14,249 nt of DNA, from assembly GCA_964484515.1 (NCBI GenBank), contig CAZAGT010000108.1, positions 1 through 14,249 of the forward strand. The letters are read 5' to 3'. Within the stretch, counting starts at the first letter, position 1; each line of letters begins with the position of its first letter. The notes beneath the pieces were generated by a model. The model was given only the letters and a program-made list of their open reading frames with translations, was not told where the DNA came from and searched no databases. The DNA comes from CAZAGT01 sp964484515 (GTDB taxonomy: Bacteria; Desulfobacterota; DSM-4660; Desulfatiglandales; HGW-15). This document shows, in pieces, positions 1-7,786 of the stretch. Both the position numbers and the translations under genes were made by a program.

Positions 1-302
1 CGCAAGGCTTGAGGCAAAGACAAGCGACAGCAGTCAGTTTCCCCCTTCAGCCTTCTACCTTTTACCTTCTGTGTACCTCGCAGTGACGAGGGATGAGGGC
101 AACGCAGCAGATGGGCGTTTTTCAACAGCCTCAGCACCATTTTTGCGGGGTTTCCCGGTCGATCGATCTGGTCGCCCTCCCGAGGTGGGAAAAGTCCTGC
201 GGCACGCGGCGGGACCGACACGGGACCCCTTTTCAGCGTCACTGGGATTGACGGATGAGCACAAGGACTGATTTTGGTGCCCACGGATAACCTTAGCCTA
301 GC
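1..302. other. gene-free leader upstream of the tupB-like gene
   Basis: I see no convincing gene here. The two overlapping open frames on opposite strands (55-264 and 71-271) have low-complexity, arginine/serine-rich translations and look like chance frames in repeat-derived DNA. The stretch begins with CGCAAGGC-type and CCTTC-type short repeats (1-70), continues into a dispersed repeat (about 71-139), and ends in a GC-rich segment with an 8-bp palindrome TCGATCGA. No clear sigma70 promoter or Shine-Dalgarno sequence precedes the ATG at 303. Confidence 0.5.
71..139 (-). repeat. dispersed intergenic repeat, copy 1
   Basis: Read on the minus strand, positions 136-108 match plus-strand positions 10020-10048 at 27 of 29 bases (core GAAAACGCCCATCTG, preceded by TGCTGAGGCTGT). 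The minus-strand copy continues with a GCTGCGTTGCCCTCATCC-like extension to about 71. From memory, such GCTGTTGAAAAACGCCC elements are abundant intergenic repeats in several anaerobic bacterial lineages; this window shows only the two-copy match. The exact ends are uncertain. Confidence 0.6.
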
Positions 303-998
303 ATGGACTTCCTTTTAGACAGTATCTTGTCCGCCCTTCTGTTGTTGGGGTCTTTTGATCCCGAGCTCTACTTCATTATCTACGTCTCGCTCAAGGTGAG
401 CTTGAGCTCGACCCTGATTTCCAGTTTCTTCGGCATCCCGGCCGGGTTTCTTATCACCTTTAACGAGTTTCGTGGCAAGAGGGGGGTCATTACGCTCCTG
501 AACTCCCTGTTGGCCTTGCCTACCGTGGTTGTGGGACTCCTTGTCTATGCCTTGATTTCCCGGCGCGGCCTATTGGGTATGCTTGACCTTCTTTACACCC
601 AGACCGCCATGGTCATCGGACAGGTCATTCTCATTTTTCCGATTGTCACGTCGCTCACCATCGCGGCCATCAGCCGGATCGATACGCGATATCGAAAGAC
701 CGCCATGACCCTGGGCGCGACGTCATTACAGACGGCCAGGGTCATCTTTCGTGAAGCGCGCTTTGGAATCGTCGCCGCCATCATCGCCGCCTTCGGCCGG
801 GTTATTTCAGAGATTGGGATCAGCATGATGCTCGGTGGAAACGTGAGAGGGTACACGCGCACGATGACGACGGCGATGGCCTTGGAATATGACAAGGGAG
901 AGTTTGTCCTCGGCGTCGCGCTCGGCATCGTCCTCCTCGTCATCAGCTTCGGGATGAATATTTTTTTCAACCACCTGCAAGGCCGCAGCACCGCCTGA
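303..998 (+). CDS. tupB: tungstate-type ABC transporter permease (TupB-like)
   Basis: An inner-membrane permease of 231 aa, predicted to form the channel of an oxyanion importer that brings in tungstate (or molybdate) for Mo/W enzymes. Hydrophobic segments lie at about residues 5-17, 23-50, 62-84, 101-122, 155-176 and 201-222. The cytoplasmic EAA-like loop that contacts the ATPase is around residues 133-170. The run from about 169 to 204 (SEIGISMMLGGN, then RGYTRTMTTAMALE) closely resembles TupB/WtpB permeases. The N-terminus MDFLLDSILSALLLL is typical of TupB, which supports the ATG at 303 although no clear ribosome site precedes it. Neither the binding protein (TupA) nor the ATPase (TupC) is in the window: upstream lies 300 bp of repeat DNA and downstream an unrelated dehydrogenase. 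Family is confident; tungstate rather than molybdate is inferred from resemblance. Confidence 0.85.
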   Translation: MDFLLDSILSALLLLGSFDPELYFIIYVSLKVSLSSTLISSFFGIPAGFLITFNEFRGKRGVITLLNSLLALPTVVVGLLVYALISRRGLLGMLDLLYTQTAMVIGQVILIFPIVTSLTIAAISRIDTRYRKTAMTLGATSLQTARVIFREARFGIVAAIIAAFGRVISEIGISMMLGGNVRGYTRTMTTAMALEYDKGEFVLGVALGIVLLVISFGMNIFFNHLQGRSTA

Positions 999-1064
999 TA
1001 CGCTTTCGTACACGATCCATCTGGCCGGTGCTCACGGAATCTATCCACGGGAGCCACTCCTGTC

Positions 1065-2093
1065 ATGAAAGCTATGGTCCTAAAAGGGATCTCTCAGTTT
1101 GCGGAAGAGCCGAATCCGTTGGAGATGGTGACAATTCCCGATCCGGTCCCCGGCGAAGGGGAAATCCTTGTAAAGGTGTCCGCATGCGGGGTCTGCCACA
1201 CCGAATTGGACGAAATCGAAGGCCGAACGCCGCCGCCTCGGTTTCCCGTCGTTCTGGGACACCAAATCATCGGTCGAGTCGAAGCGCTGGGGACTCGGAC
1301 GAGTCGATATGCGCTCGAAGACAGGGTAGGAATCGGATGGATATATGCCAGCTGCGGAACCTGTCGACAGTGCCGGGCCGGCCGCGAGAATCTCTGTAGG
1401 GATTTTCAGGCCACCGGACGGGACGCCCATGGGGGGTACGCAGAATTCACCGTCGTCGGAGAGGATTTCGCCTACGAGATTCCGGAGACCTTCAGTGATT
1501 CGGAAGCGGCCCCTCTCCTATGCGCCGGTGCGATTGGTTACCGCTCGCTTGGGCTGGCCAATATCAAAGACGGGGACAATCTTGGCCTGACCGGTTTTGG
1601 GGCATCTGCCCACCTCGTTCTCAAGATGTCCCAGCACCTGTATCCCAACTCCCGAGTCTTCGTATTCGCGCGTAGCGACAAGGAAAAGGCGTTTGCCACC
1701 GAGATTGGTGCGGAATGGGCAGGGGATACTGCGGCTCCCGCCCCCGAAAAACTCGCTGCCGTCATCGACACGACGCCAGCGTGGTCCCCCGTCGTGGAGG
1801 CCCTTAAGAATCTGGACGCCGGAGGTCGACTGGTCATCAATGCGATCCGCAAAGAGTCGGTCGACAAGGACTGTCTTTTGGACCTCGATTACCCGACGCA
1901 TCTGTGGCTGGAAAAGGAGATCAAAAGCGTCGCCAATGTGACCCGGCAGGACATCGTGGGATTCTTGGAACTGGCCGGGCAGATCTCGCTCAAGCCGGAG
2001 TTTCAGGAATATCCACTGGCCGAGGCTAATCAGGCCCTCAGAGATCTCAAGGATCGGCGCATCCGAGGCGCCAAGGTGTTGAGAATTGACTGA
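1065..2093 (+). CDS. zinc-dependent alcohol dehydrogenase family protein (MDR superfamily)
   Basis: A cytoplasmic NAD(P)-dependent medium-chain dehydrogenase of 342 aa, the usual family length, predicted to interconvert an alcohol and an aldehyde or ketone; the substrate is unknown. Visible catalytic zinc ligands are C44 (in CGVCHTEL), H66 (in GHQIIG) and C153 (in LLCAGAIGY). The structural zinc lobe is complete, with C97, C100, C103 and C111 in CGTCRQCRAGRENLC. The GHE of classical enzymes is GHQ here, as in one subgroup of the family. The Rossmann nucleotide loop is GLTGFGASAHL (about 174-184). The start gives the normal N-terminus MKAMVL; a GGGAG lies 11 nt upstream, a little far. It begins 66 nt after tupB and its TGA directly abuts the first in-frame ATG of the NHL gene, so they are probably co-transcribed. 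Confidence 0.88.
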   Translation: MKAMVLKGISQFAEEPNPLEMVTIPDPVPGEGEILVKVSACGVCHTELDEIEGRTPPPRFPVVLGHQIIGRVEALGTRTSRYALEDRVGIGWIYASCGTCRQCRAGRENLCRDFQATGRDAHGGYAEFTVVGEDFAYEIPETFSDSEAAPLLCAGAIGYRSLGLANIKDGDNLGLTGFGASAHLVLKMSQHLYPNSRVFVFARSDKEKAFATEIGAEWAGDTAAPAPEKLAAVIDTTPAWSPVVEALKNLDAGGRLVINAIRKESVDKDCLLDLDYPTHLWLEKEIKSVANVTRQDIVGFLELAGQISLKPEFQEYPLAEANQALRDLKDRRIRGAKVLRID

Positions 2094-2108
2094 ATGAGAG
2101 GAAATACG

Positions 2109-3059
2109 ATGATGACCACCATGGGTGATGGAGATTCAAGATACGAGGTTCAGGTCGACTGGGCCAAGCTGCCGGATGACTGGTCCTTTCTCGAGGTTGC
2201 CGATGTGGCCGTGGACTCCAGGGACAGGGTCTACGTCTTCAACCGTGGTAAGCACCCTCTGATCGTTTTCGATCGTGACGGCAACATGCTTTCCGCGTGG
2301 GGCGAAGATCAATTCAAGCGACCGCACGGCCTTACCATCGGCCCGGATGACAACCTCTATTGCGTTGACGACGTCGCGCACGCGGTCCGAAAATTCACGC
2401 CTGAAGGCAAGCTCCTCATGACCATCGGGACCCCCGGACAGGCAGCCCCCTTTCAGGAAGGCCAACCTTTCAACCAGCCCACCAAAGTCGCCCTCGATCC
2501 CCGTAGCGGCGACATCTACGTATCTGACGGCTACGGCAACTCACGCGTGCATAAGTATACGCCCGACGGCAAGCTGCTCTTTTCGTGGGGTCAGCCGGGT
2601 TCCGACCCGGGCGAGTTCAACCTCGTCCATAGTGTCTGCACGGACATGGATGGGTATGTCTACGTAGCGGACCGCGAAAACCACCGGGTCCAGGTCTTCG
2701 ACGCCAAGGGGACCTACGTCACACAATGGAATAACCTGCATCGACCTTGTGGGTTACACATCGCTTCAAACGGCGCGCAGCTGTGCTATGTGGGAGAAAT
2801 CGGACCGGCCCTGAGCATCAATGCAGATTATCCAAACCTGGGCCCTCGCGTCAGCATTTACAATCTGGAAGGGCAACGCCTGGCAAGACTTGGCGATGTC
2901 CGGATGGGCGAAGGACCGCATCAGTTTTGGGCTCCTCATGGCCTTGCCACCGATTCCCACGGAGATCTCTATGTCGGAGAAGTTTCTTGGAGCTTCAAAG
3001 GGAGCAGCCTGGATCCGCCGCAAGAACTGCGAAGCTTCCGCAAGCTGGTAAGAGCGTAA
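2109..3059 (+). CDS. NHL-repeat beta-propeller protein (amidating-lyase-like fold)
   Basis: A soluble protein of about 316 aa built from NHL repeats. Blade-like units recur at about residues 30-65, 73-105, 125-160, 173-205 and 277-292; the clearest contain YVSDGYGNSRVHKYTPDGK and YVADRENHRVQVFDAKG. Such propellers are often annotated as peptidyl-alpha-hydroxyglycine alpha-amidating lyase family, but this is a fold-level resemblance and no lyase activity should be assumed. There is no signal peptide, so it is probably cytoplasmic. The reading frame opens at 2094, immediately after the dehydrogenase TGA, but GAGAGG at 2097-2102 sits 6 nt before the ATG at 2109, so I prefer 2109. It may bind a ligand or partner related to the adjacent dehydrogenase; that is inference. 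Confidence 0.8.
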   Translation: MMTTMGDGDSRYEVQVDWAKLPDDWSFLEVADVAVDSRDRVYVFNRGKHPLIVFDRDGNMLSAWGEDQFKRPHGLTIGPDDNLYCVDDVAHAVRKFTPEGKLLMTIGTPGQAAPFQEGQPFNQPTKVALDPRSGDIYVSDGYGNSRVHKYTPDGKLLFSWGQPGSDPGEFNLVHSVCTDMDGYVYVADRENHRVQVFDAKGTYVTQWNNLHRPCGLHIASNGAQLCYVGEIGPALSINADYPNLGPRVSIYNLEGQRLARLGDVRMGEGPHQFWAPHGLATDSHGDLYVGEVSWSFKGSSLDPPQELRSFRKLVRA

Positions 3060-3204
3060 ACATTTCGGTTCTTGAAATTCACTGAAATCTTTGCGCCATA
3101 TCTTGACGTCGGCCGGGGATATGAAGGCAGCGCCGCCTCTTGCCGCGGGCCGGACGATAAGGTATCAGAAACCTCATTTCATGAAGTTTCATACGAGAGA
3201 TCCC

Positions 3205-4203
3205 TCAATCGTCCAAAATGTAGCGCCTTATGGTGGCCTTCTCTCTCAATGTCGCGATGTAGCCCCGCAAGTCCCGTTCGACCTTTTTTTGCGTGAGCCG
3301 TTTCTTGAGTTCCTCCCTGACCTTCTCAAAGGGGACCTTGGTTTGAGGCGTGTTGTCGATGACCTTAATCAGGTAAAACCCCTTGTCCGTCTCGACGACC
3401 TGACTCACGCTTTCCGGCTCCAGGGCGAAGGCCGCATCTTCGAAGGGGCGCGGCATTTGCCCTCGCAGCACGAGCCCCAGGTCCCCTCCCTCGGCGTTCG
3501 GACGCTGCTTGGTAAATTCCTGGGCCACGGCCAAAAAATCCTCCCCCTCCTCCAGTCTTACGCGGAGCGCTTCCAGGTCCCTGCGAGCCGCCTGCTTCTG
3601 CTCCTCCGGAGCATCAGGTCTGACCCTTATGAGGATATGGCTGGCCAGGACACTGGCCGGCTGGCTAAAACGCTGAGGGTGTCGCTCATAGTACGCTCGC
3701 AAGGTCTCTTCCGATATGTCCGTGTTCTGAAAGAGCCGCTCGTGGACGAGCTCTTGAATCATCAGGTATCGCCTCAGCTCTTGCCTTAACTCGGCCTCGG
3801 ATTGATTCACGGCCGCCAGTGCATTCCGAAATGCCGCCTCGCTTCCGTATTGTTCCTTCGCCTTTTGAAGCTGGGCATCGATCGTTTCCTCATTGACCTC
3901 AAGACCTTGGCGTCGGGCCTCTTGAAAGAGCAATTCCTGGTTGATCAGGCTCTCGAGGACCTCCGCTTTCACCTCCAGCGAATCGTAGTCCACTCCCTTG
4001 CGCCCGCTCGTCACGTGTCGCACCTTCAGATCGTCCATCGCTCGATCAAAGGCTTCTAGGGGAATCATGGTCCCGTTGACCTTCGCAACGACGCCCCCCG
4101 GAGCCGGCGCACCAAAAGCCGTGCTGCATGTAAGTGTCAATATCCAGAGGGTTCCGGATAGAAGCATCCGTAGACCGTCACCCTGTCTTGCTCTTATCGT
4201 CAT
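3205..4203 (-). CDS. periplasmic PpiC-type peptidyl-prolyl isomerase / SurA-like foldase
   Basis: A predicted exported foldase of 332 aa that helps proteins fold outside the inner membrane by proline cis-trans isomerisation and chaperoning. Residues 1-31 form a signal peptide: a basic n-region, the hydrophobic core MLLSGTLWILTLT, and a likely cleavage near AFGA. There is no convincing lipobox at the cysteine. Residues about 36-165 resemble the SurA/PrsA N-terminal chaperone domain. Residues about 186-283 are one parvulin (PpiC) domain, with ASHILIRV at its start, the GGDLGLVLRGQM segment and the F-x-L-E-x-x-x-S-x-V-V core. A helical tail follows. SurA of Escherichia coli has two parvulin domains; this has one. 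GGGGAG lies 7 nt before the ATG at 4203, supporting that start. It follows mobB after 92 nt on the same strand. Confidence 0.87.
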   Translation of the reverse strand: MTIRARQGDGLRMLLSGTLWILTLTCSTAFGAPAPGGVVAKVNGTMIPLEAFDRAMDDLKVRHVTSGRKGVDYDSLEVKAEVLESLINQELLFQEARRQGLEVNEETIDAQLQKAKEQYGSEAAFRNALAAVNQSEAELRQELRRYLMIQELVHERLFQNTDISEETLRAYYERHPQRFSQPASVLASHILIRVRPDAPEEQKQAARRDLEALRVRLEEGEDFLAVAQEFTKQRPNAEGGDLGLVLRGQMPRPFEDAAFALEPESVSQVVETDKGFYLIKVIDNTPQTKVPFEKVREELKKRLTQKKVERDLRGYIATLREKATIRRYILDD

Positions 4204-4217
4204 ATCACGACTCCCCG

Positions 4218-4223
4218 ATTATA
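4218..4223 (-). promoter_or_regulatory. perfect -10-like hexamer upstream of the foldase gene
   Basis: The minus strand reads TATAAT here, between mobB and the foldase. The best -35 candidate at 17 bp spacing is CTGGAT, only 3 of 6. A start site about 7 nt downstream would fall at the ribosome-binding site, leaving almost no leader, so this may be a chance match or a promoter for a nearly leaderless transcript. Confidence 0.25.
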
Positions 4224-4248
4224 CCTCTCACTTCGGATGGATCCAGAC

Positions 4249-4283
4249 GCCCCAAGGCGAGGACCGCCTCCCCCGGGCGGGGC
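4249..4283. other. GC-rich nested inverted repeat between mobB and the foldase gene
   Basis: An outer GCCCC (4249-4253) pairs with GGGGC (4279-4283) and an inner AGGCG (4255-4259) pairs with CGCCT (4265-4269). It lies 12 nt past the mobB stop. There is no T-run after it on the minus strand, so it is not a classical terminator; it could be an mRNA-stabilising or pausing hairpin between the two genes. Confidence 0.35.
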
Positions 4284-4295
4284 TTCGATGGAATG

Positions 4296-5006
4296 CTATT
4301 TCGGGATCTCAATCTCGATCGCCCCCTGCTCCAGATTCTTCAAAGAAGACAGGATGTTCTTCATCCGGGCCCTCAGGCTCACCGCAGCGCCGGCGTCAAG
4401 CGGAAGAGGCTTGCCGTCGCATGTGATTCGGAGGGTCGGCAACCGTTCGAGGCATTGCGTCCAGGAAGCCTCTCCTTTCACAATCCGTTTGGCCAAGGCA
4501 TAGCAGCTATCATAGCCACAAAGACCGCAGTCCAAGGCGGGCAACTTGAAGGCCCGCTCCCTGACGACAAGGGCAACTCGCTTGATATCGTCATCGTTTA
4601 GGATGTGAATGTCGGCTGCACCCGGCTGAAGGGCCGCTGTGAAGAGCTGGAGCCCGTCAAACAGGCTGGCCGCCTCTGCGGCGTTTCTCAGGCAGACGAT
4701 CTTGGGAAACGTCCTTTCTCGCTTGAAACCCTCTACCAGGACAAGATCGGCATCGCAATAGACCAGCACATCCTCGAGTCTTTGCGACCCCGTCAGAACA
4801 ATCTCGGTTGCCCTGGGCGCGATCGCGGCGACAAAGGGGGCGTATGGCCTGTACTTTGACGTGTCTGTCCCGGGCAACGCAATCTCGCCTGAGGCATGCT
4901 TAAGGACCGCAATCCTCTGCCCGTTGTTTGAAAGTTCACAGGCTAAACGAACGCCGAGAGTGGTCTTGCCACTCCTCTTGAAGCCAACGATGCCGATCGC
5001 CTTCAA
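4296..5006 (-). CDS. mobB: MobB-like molybdopterin-guanine dinucleotide protein with C-terminal [4Fe-4S]-type domain
   Basis: A 236-aa cytoplasmic GTPase predicted to act in maturation of the Mo/W bis-MGD cofactor. Residues 1-150 are MobB-like: P-loop GFKRSGKTTL (8-17), the LKHASG segment (35-40) and the VEGFK motif (91-95). Fused behind is a four-cysteine domain, C160-x2-C163-x4-C168-x16-C185, with the sequence CGLCGYDSCYALAKRIVKGE, which resembles the small FeS domain (Pfam FeS/PF04060 type) expected to hold a [4Fe-4S] cluster. A short tail after about 200 has a patch resembling other MobB-FeS proteins. Ordinary MobB is about 170 aa and lacks the cysteines. The start codon is TTG at 5006, with GGGGA 8 nt upstream and the P-loop at the expected distance. 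It lies 152 nt downstream of nrdJ. MobB assignment is firm; the role of the cluster is unknown. Confidence 0.85.
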   Translation of the reverse strand: MKAIGIVGFKRSGKTTLGVRLACELSNNGQRIAVLKHASGEIALPGTDTSKYRPYAPFVAAIAPRATEIVLTGSQRLEDVLVYCDADLVLVEGFKRERTFPKIVCLRNAAEAASLFDGLQLFTAALQPGAADIHILNDDDIKRVALVVRERAFKLPALDCGLCGYDSCYALAKRIVKGEASWTQCLERLPTLRITCDGKPLPLDAGAAVSLRARMKNILSSLKNLEQGAIEIEIPK

Positions 5007-5158
5007 TTTTAGAGTCCCCGGCCTCTGAGTGGCTGCACCTAAAGGAACCCCAGAGGAAGGTTATCCTCGCCCACGGGACGAGAAATCGAGGGAGCACCCC
5101 GAAAGGGATACAAAACATGTAGAGCAGGATTCAGGGGCAGGAGGCTAACCCCAGCTCC

Positions 5159-7648
5159 TTAACCGCACTTGGTGAAACCGCAGAAATGACATGTCATACA
5201 GCCCTCTTCGAAACTGATCGTCTGCCCGCATTCCGGGCAGGTCTCTCCCAGGAGGCTATTCTCCGCTTTTCGTCGTCCCTTGCGCTTCGTATCCTGAAGA
5301 TACCTATATTCAAGGACCCGGCTGATCGCATCCGGAATGGAAAGGACCAGCCCATCCCGCTGAAACACCGGGTGCTCCCCACAGATACCCTTCAGCTGGT
5401 CCACGATCTTCTCCACGTGCACCCCGGAACGAAGGGCCAGAGAGACAAGCCGGCCGATGGCCTCTGTCTTGGCCATCGTTGATTTGCCGGACTTGCCGAT
5501 AGTGGCAAAGACCTCGAACGGCTGGCCCTTGTATTCGGTCACGGTCACGTAGAGATTCCCCATTCCCGTCACCATCTTGGTGGTAAAACCCGGAAGCATG
5601 TCCGGCCGGTCTTTGACAGCGGAGATCGAGGAAGTCCCTTCCTTTTTCTCGTCGTCGACGCTAAGCACCTGGTTGGCCTTGCTCCCATCGCGGTAGATGG
5701 TGACACCCTTGCACCCCAACTCATGGGCAAGATCGTAGACCTTCCGAACATCCTCTGGGGTCGCATCCTGGGGCAGGTTCACGGTCTTGGAAACGGCGTT
5801 ATCGGTATATTTCTGAAAGGCCGCTTGCATCCGAACATGCCATGCCGGAGTTACGTCATGGGCGGTCACAAAAACCGAGCGGACATCTTCCGGGATTTCC
5901 TCGAAACTCTTGATGCTGCCGGACCTCGAGACCCGCGCCATCAGTTCGGGGCTGTAGAAGCCCCTATCCCGAGCCACCTTCTCGAAGTATGGGTTGACCT
6001 CAAGCAGTTCGTCATTATCCATGACACGCCTCACAAAGCTGAGCGCGAATAAGGGCTCGATGCCGCTCGAGCAGTCTGCAATAATGCTGAGGGTGCCTGT
6101 CGGCGCGATGGTCGTCGTGGTCGCATTCCGCAACAAGCCATGATCTCCATTTCGATACACACTGCGCTCGTAGTTCTCAAAGGCCCCGCGACTCTGAGCC
6201 AGATTCTGCGTGGCCTCCTTGGATTCCCTTTGGATGAAACTCATCACGTTCTCCGCCACCTGAAGCGCCTCTTCCGAATTGTAGGGAATCCCAAGCCTAA
6301 AGAGCATGTCCGCAAAACCCATGACCCCCAACCCGATCTTGCGATTCCCCTGCACCATGGCCTTGATCTGCGGTAGGGGATACTCGGAAACGTCGACCAC
6401 GTCATCCAGGAACCGGATCGCCAGCCAAACCATCTCCTTCAATGCGGCGTAGTCGAGCGTTTGCTCACCCTCCCTCTCAACGACGAATTTGGCCAGATTG
6501 ATGGAGCCCAGATTGCAGGCCTCCATCGGGAGTAAGGGTTGCTCCCCACAGGGATTGGTGCTTTCGATCTCGCCCAGCTCCGGTGTGGGATTATCTCGGT
6601 TGACGGTGTCGAGAAACAGGATTCCCGGGTCGCCGTTTTCCCAGGCCTGGCGCACAATGGCCTCATAGACCATCGGAGCACTTAATGTGCCGGTGGAGCG
6701 GTGATCCCGGGGGTCTATCAGCTCGTAGTCTCGCCCCTCCTTGACGGCTTGCATAAAGTCTTCGGTCACACCGACAGAGATGTTGAAGTTGTTGAGTACG
6801 TCGTTGTCCCGCTTGCACGTGATGAACTCCATGATATCCGGATGATCGACCCGCAGAATCGCCATATTGGCCCCTCTCCGCGTGCCGCCCTGCTTGACCT
6901 GTTCGGTCGCGGTATTGAATATTCTCATAAACGAGACAGGCCCTGAGGCAATTCCGCCCGTCGTTCCCACCCGGCTGTTCTTCGGCCTCAGACGTGAAAA
7001 AGAGAACCCTGTCCCCCCGCCCGACTTGTGAATCATGGCGGCGTCTTTGAGGGCCTTAAAGATCCCCTCCATACTGTCTTCTACCGGTAAGACAAAACAG
7101 GCTGCCAGCTGTCCCAGTCGGCGACCGGCATTCATGAGGGTTGGTGAATTGGGAAGAAATCGAAACTCCGTCATCATCTTATAGAAGAGCTTCTCGGCCT
7201 CTTCGGCTTCGGCCTCATCCGCGTATTTCAGCTCCGCTATTGCCACGTGCCGGGCAACGCGACGAAACATCTCTACCGGCGTCTCAATGACATTGCCGGC
7301 CTCATCTTTCCTCAGATACCTGCGCTCCAGGACGACACGCGCATTTAGCGAGAGTTCGGGACCCTCCTTGACAAAGAGTGCACTATCAAGCTTGATAGGA
7401 GAAGTCTTCTTTAACCCATACTCGAGGAGCTTCGCCTCAATAATCCTCTCAAGCAGAGGGATCGTAAGGGTTTGGAGCTCCATCTTCCGGATCTCCTCGC
7501 GCAAAGATCGGCTAATATCCATGGCCTGATCCGTGTTAATCTCACTTTCGCGGACGAGGAGATCGGAGAAAAAACGATCGTCCCAACGATGGGCGCTGAG
7601 ATCAAAAGTCCCCTCTTCCGTCACCAAGACCTTGCCCTCATGAGCCAT
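5159..7648 (-). CDS. nrdJ: adenosylcobalamin-dependent (class II) ribonucleoside reductase
   Basis: Reduces ribonucleotides to deoxyribonucleotides with a cobalamin-generated thiyl radical, independently of oxygen. With the start at 7648 the protein is 829 aa. Residues about 15-80 resemble a degenerate ATP-cone. The catalytic motif is N365-P-C367-G-E369, with thiyl cysteine C367; C184 and C378 are the expected redox pair; PTGTL is at 516-520. Residues about 683-785 are a TSCPD-type domain. A C-terminal zinc-ribbon-like cluster (C804, C807, C817, C820, C823, C828) ends in FTKCG and probably serves in re-reduction. I chose ATG 7648 because GGGAGG lies just upstream (GGAGG to ATG, 6 nt) and because the predicted transcription start is near 7751, which excludes the 34-codon longer TTG start at 7750. 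No cobalamin riboswitch is visible. It is the first gene of a minus-strand run with mobB and the foldase. Confidence 0.95.
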   Translation of the reverse strand: MAHEGKVLVTEEGTFDLSAHRWDDRFFSDLLVRESEINTDQAMDISRSLREEIRKMELQTLTIPLLERIIEAKLLEYGLKKTSPIKLDSALFVKEGPELSLNARVVLERRYLRKDEAGNVIETPVEMFRRVARHVAIAELKYADEAEAEEAEKLFYKMMTEFRFLPNSPTLMNAGRRLGQLAACFVLPVEDSMEGIFKALKDAAMIHKSGGGTGFSFSRLRPKNSRVGTTGGIASGPVSFMRIFNTATEQVKQGGTRRGANMAILRVDHPDIMEFITCKRDNDVLNNFNISVGVTEDFMQAVKEGRDYELIDPRDHRSTGTLSAPMVYEAIVRQAWENGDPGILFLDTVNRDNPTPELGEIESTNPCGEQPLLPMEACNLGSINLAKFVVEREGEQTLDYAALKEMVWLAIRFLDDVVDVSEYPLPQIKAMVQGNRKIGLGVMGFADMLFRLGIPYNSEEALQVAENVMSFIQRESKEATQNLAQSRGAFENYERSVYRNGDHGLLRNATTTTIAPTGTLSIIADCSSGIEPLFALSFVRRVMDNDELLEVNPYFEKVARDRGFYSPELMARVSRSGSIKSFEEIPEDVRSVFVTAHDVTPAWHVRMQAAFQKYTDNAVSKTVNLPQDATPEDVRKVYDLAHELGCKGVTIYRDGSKANQVLSVDDEKKEGTSSISAVKDRPDMLPGFTTKMVTGMGNLYVTVTEYKGQPFEVFATIGKSGKSTMAKTEAIGRLVSLALRSGVHVEKIVDQLKGICGEHPVFQRDGLVLSIPDAISRVLEYRYLQDTKRKGRRKAENSLLGETCPECGQTISFEEGCMTCHFCGFTKCG

Positions 7649-7654
7649 GAATAT

Positions 7655-7660
7655 CCTCCC
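7655..7660 (-). promoter_or_regulatory. ribosome-binding site that sets the nrdJ start
   Basis: The minus strand reads GGGAGGATATTCATG: a full Shine-Dalgarno core 6 nt before the ATG at 7648. The longer frame starting with TTG at 7750 has no such site and would begin at the predicted transcript end, so 7648 is the better start. Confidence 0.8.
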
Positions 7661-7757
7661 GACGGCCGGCACGTAGGACACAAAGAATTCCTTGGAATCG
7701 GCGGCGACCTCCGCCCAAACCAGGAACGAGCGATACCTCACATATGGCAACTAAATA

Positions 7758-7786
7758 ATGTTAGAACCCAATATATTGTATGTCAA
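7758..7786 (-). promoter_or_regulatory. sigma70-type promoter of nrdJ
   Basis: On the minus strand TTGACA (7786-7781, a perfect -35) is followed by 17 nt and TAACAT (7763-7758, 4 of 6 to the -10 consensus). Transcription would start near 7751, giving a leader of roughly 100 nt before nrdJ. The spacer is filled by an NrdR-box match. Confidence 0.65.
7766..7781 (-). promoter_or_regulatory. NrdR box 1 (operator in the nrdJ promoter spacer)
   Basis: The minus strand reads ATACAATATATTGGGT, matching the published NrdR consensus ACACWATATATWGTGT, recalled from memory, at 14 of 16 positions. It lies between -35 and -10, where bound NrdR would block RNA polymerase. NrdR is an ATP/dATP-sensing repressor of ribonucleotide reductase genes; no nrdR gene lies in the window. 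Confidence 0.7.

Noticed and set aside
55..271. Overlapping small frames on both strands at the left end
   Set aside because: They lie in dispersed repeat DNA, have biased composition and lack ribosome sites.
140..300. Riboswitch (Moco/tungsten or cobalamin type) upstream of tupB
   Set aside because: GTCACTGGG and GC-rich pairings look suggestive, but the conserved cores and their order are absent.
3091..3789. 232-codon plus-strand frame
   Set aside because: Antisense shadow of the PpiC foldase gene, which has a clear signal peptide and domain.
5007..5158. Terminator between nrdJ and mobB
   Set aside because: A CCTCTG/CAGAGG pair and CCC/GGG hairpins exist on the minus strand but none is followed by a T-run.
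7649..7750. 34-codon N-terminal extension of nrdJ from a TTG
   Set aside because: It has no ribosome site, starts at the predicted transcription start, and the ATG at 7648 has an excellent Shine-Dalgarno 6 nt upstream.
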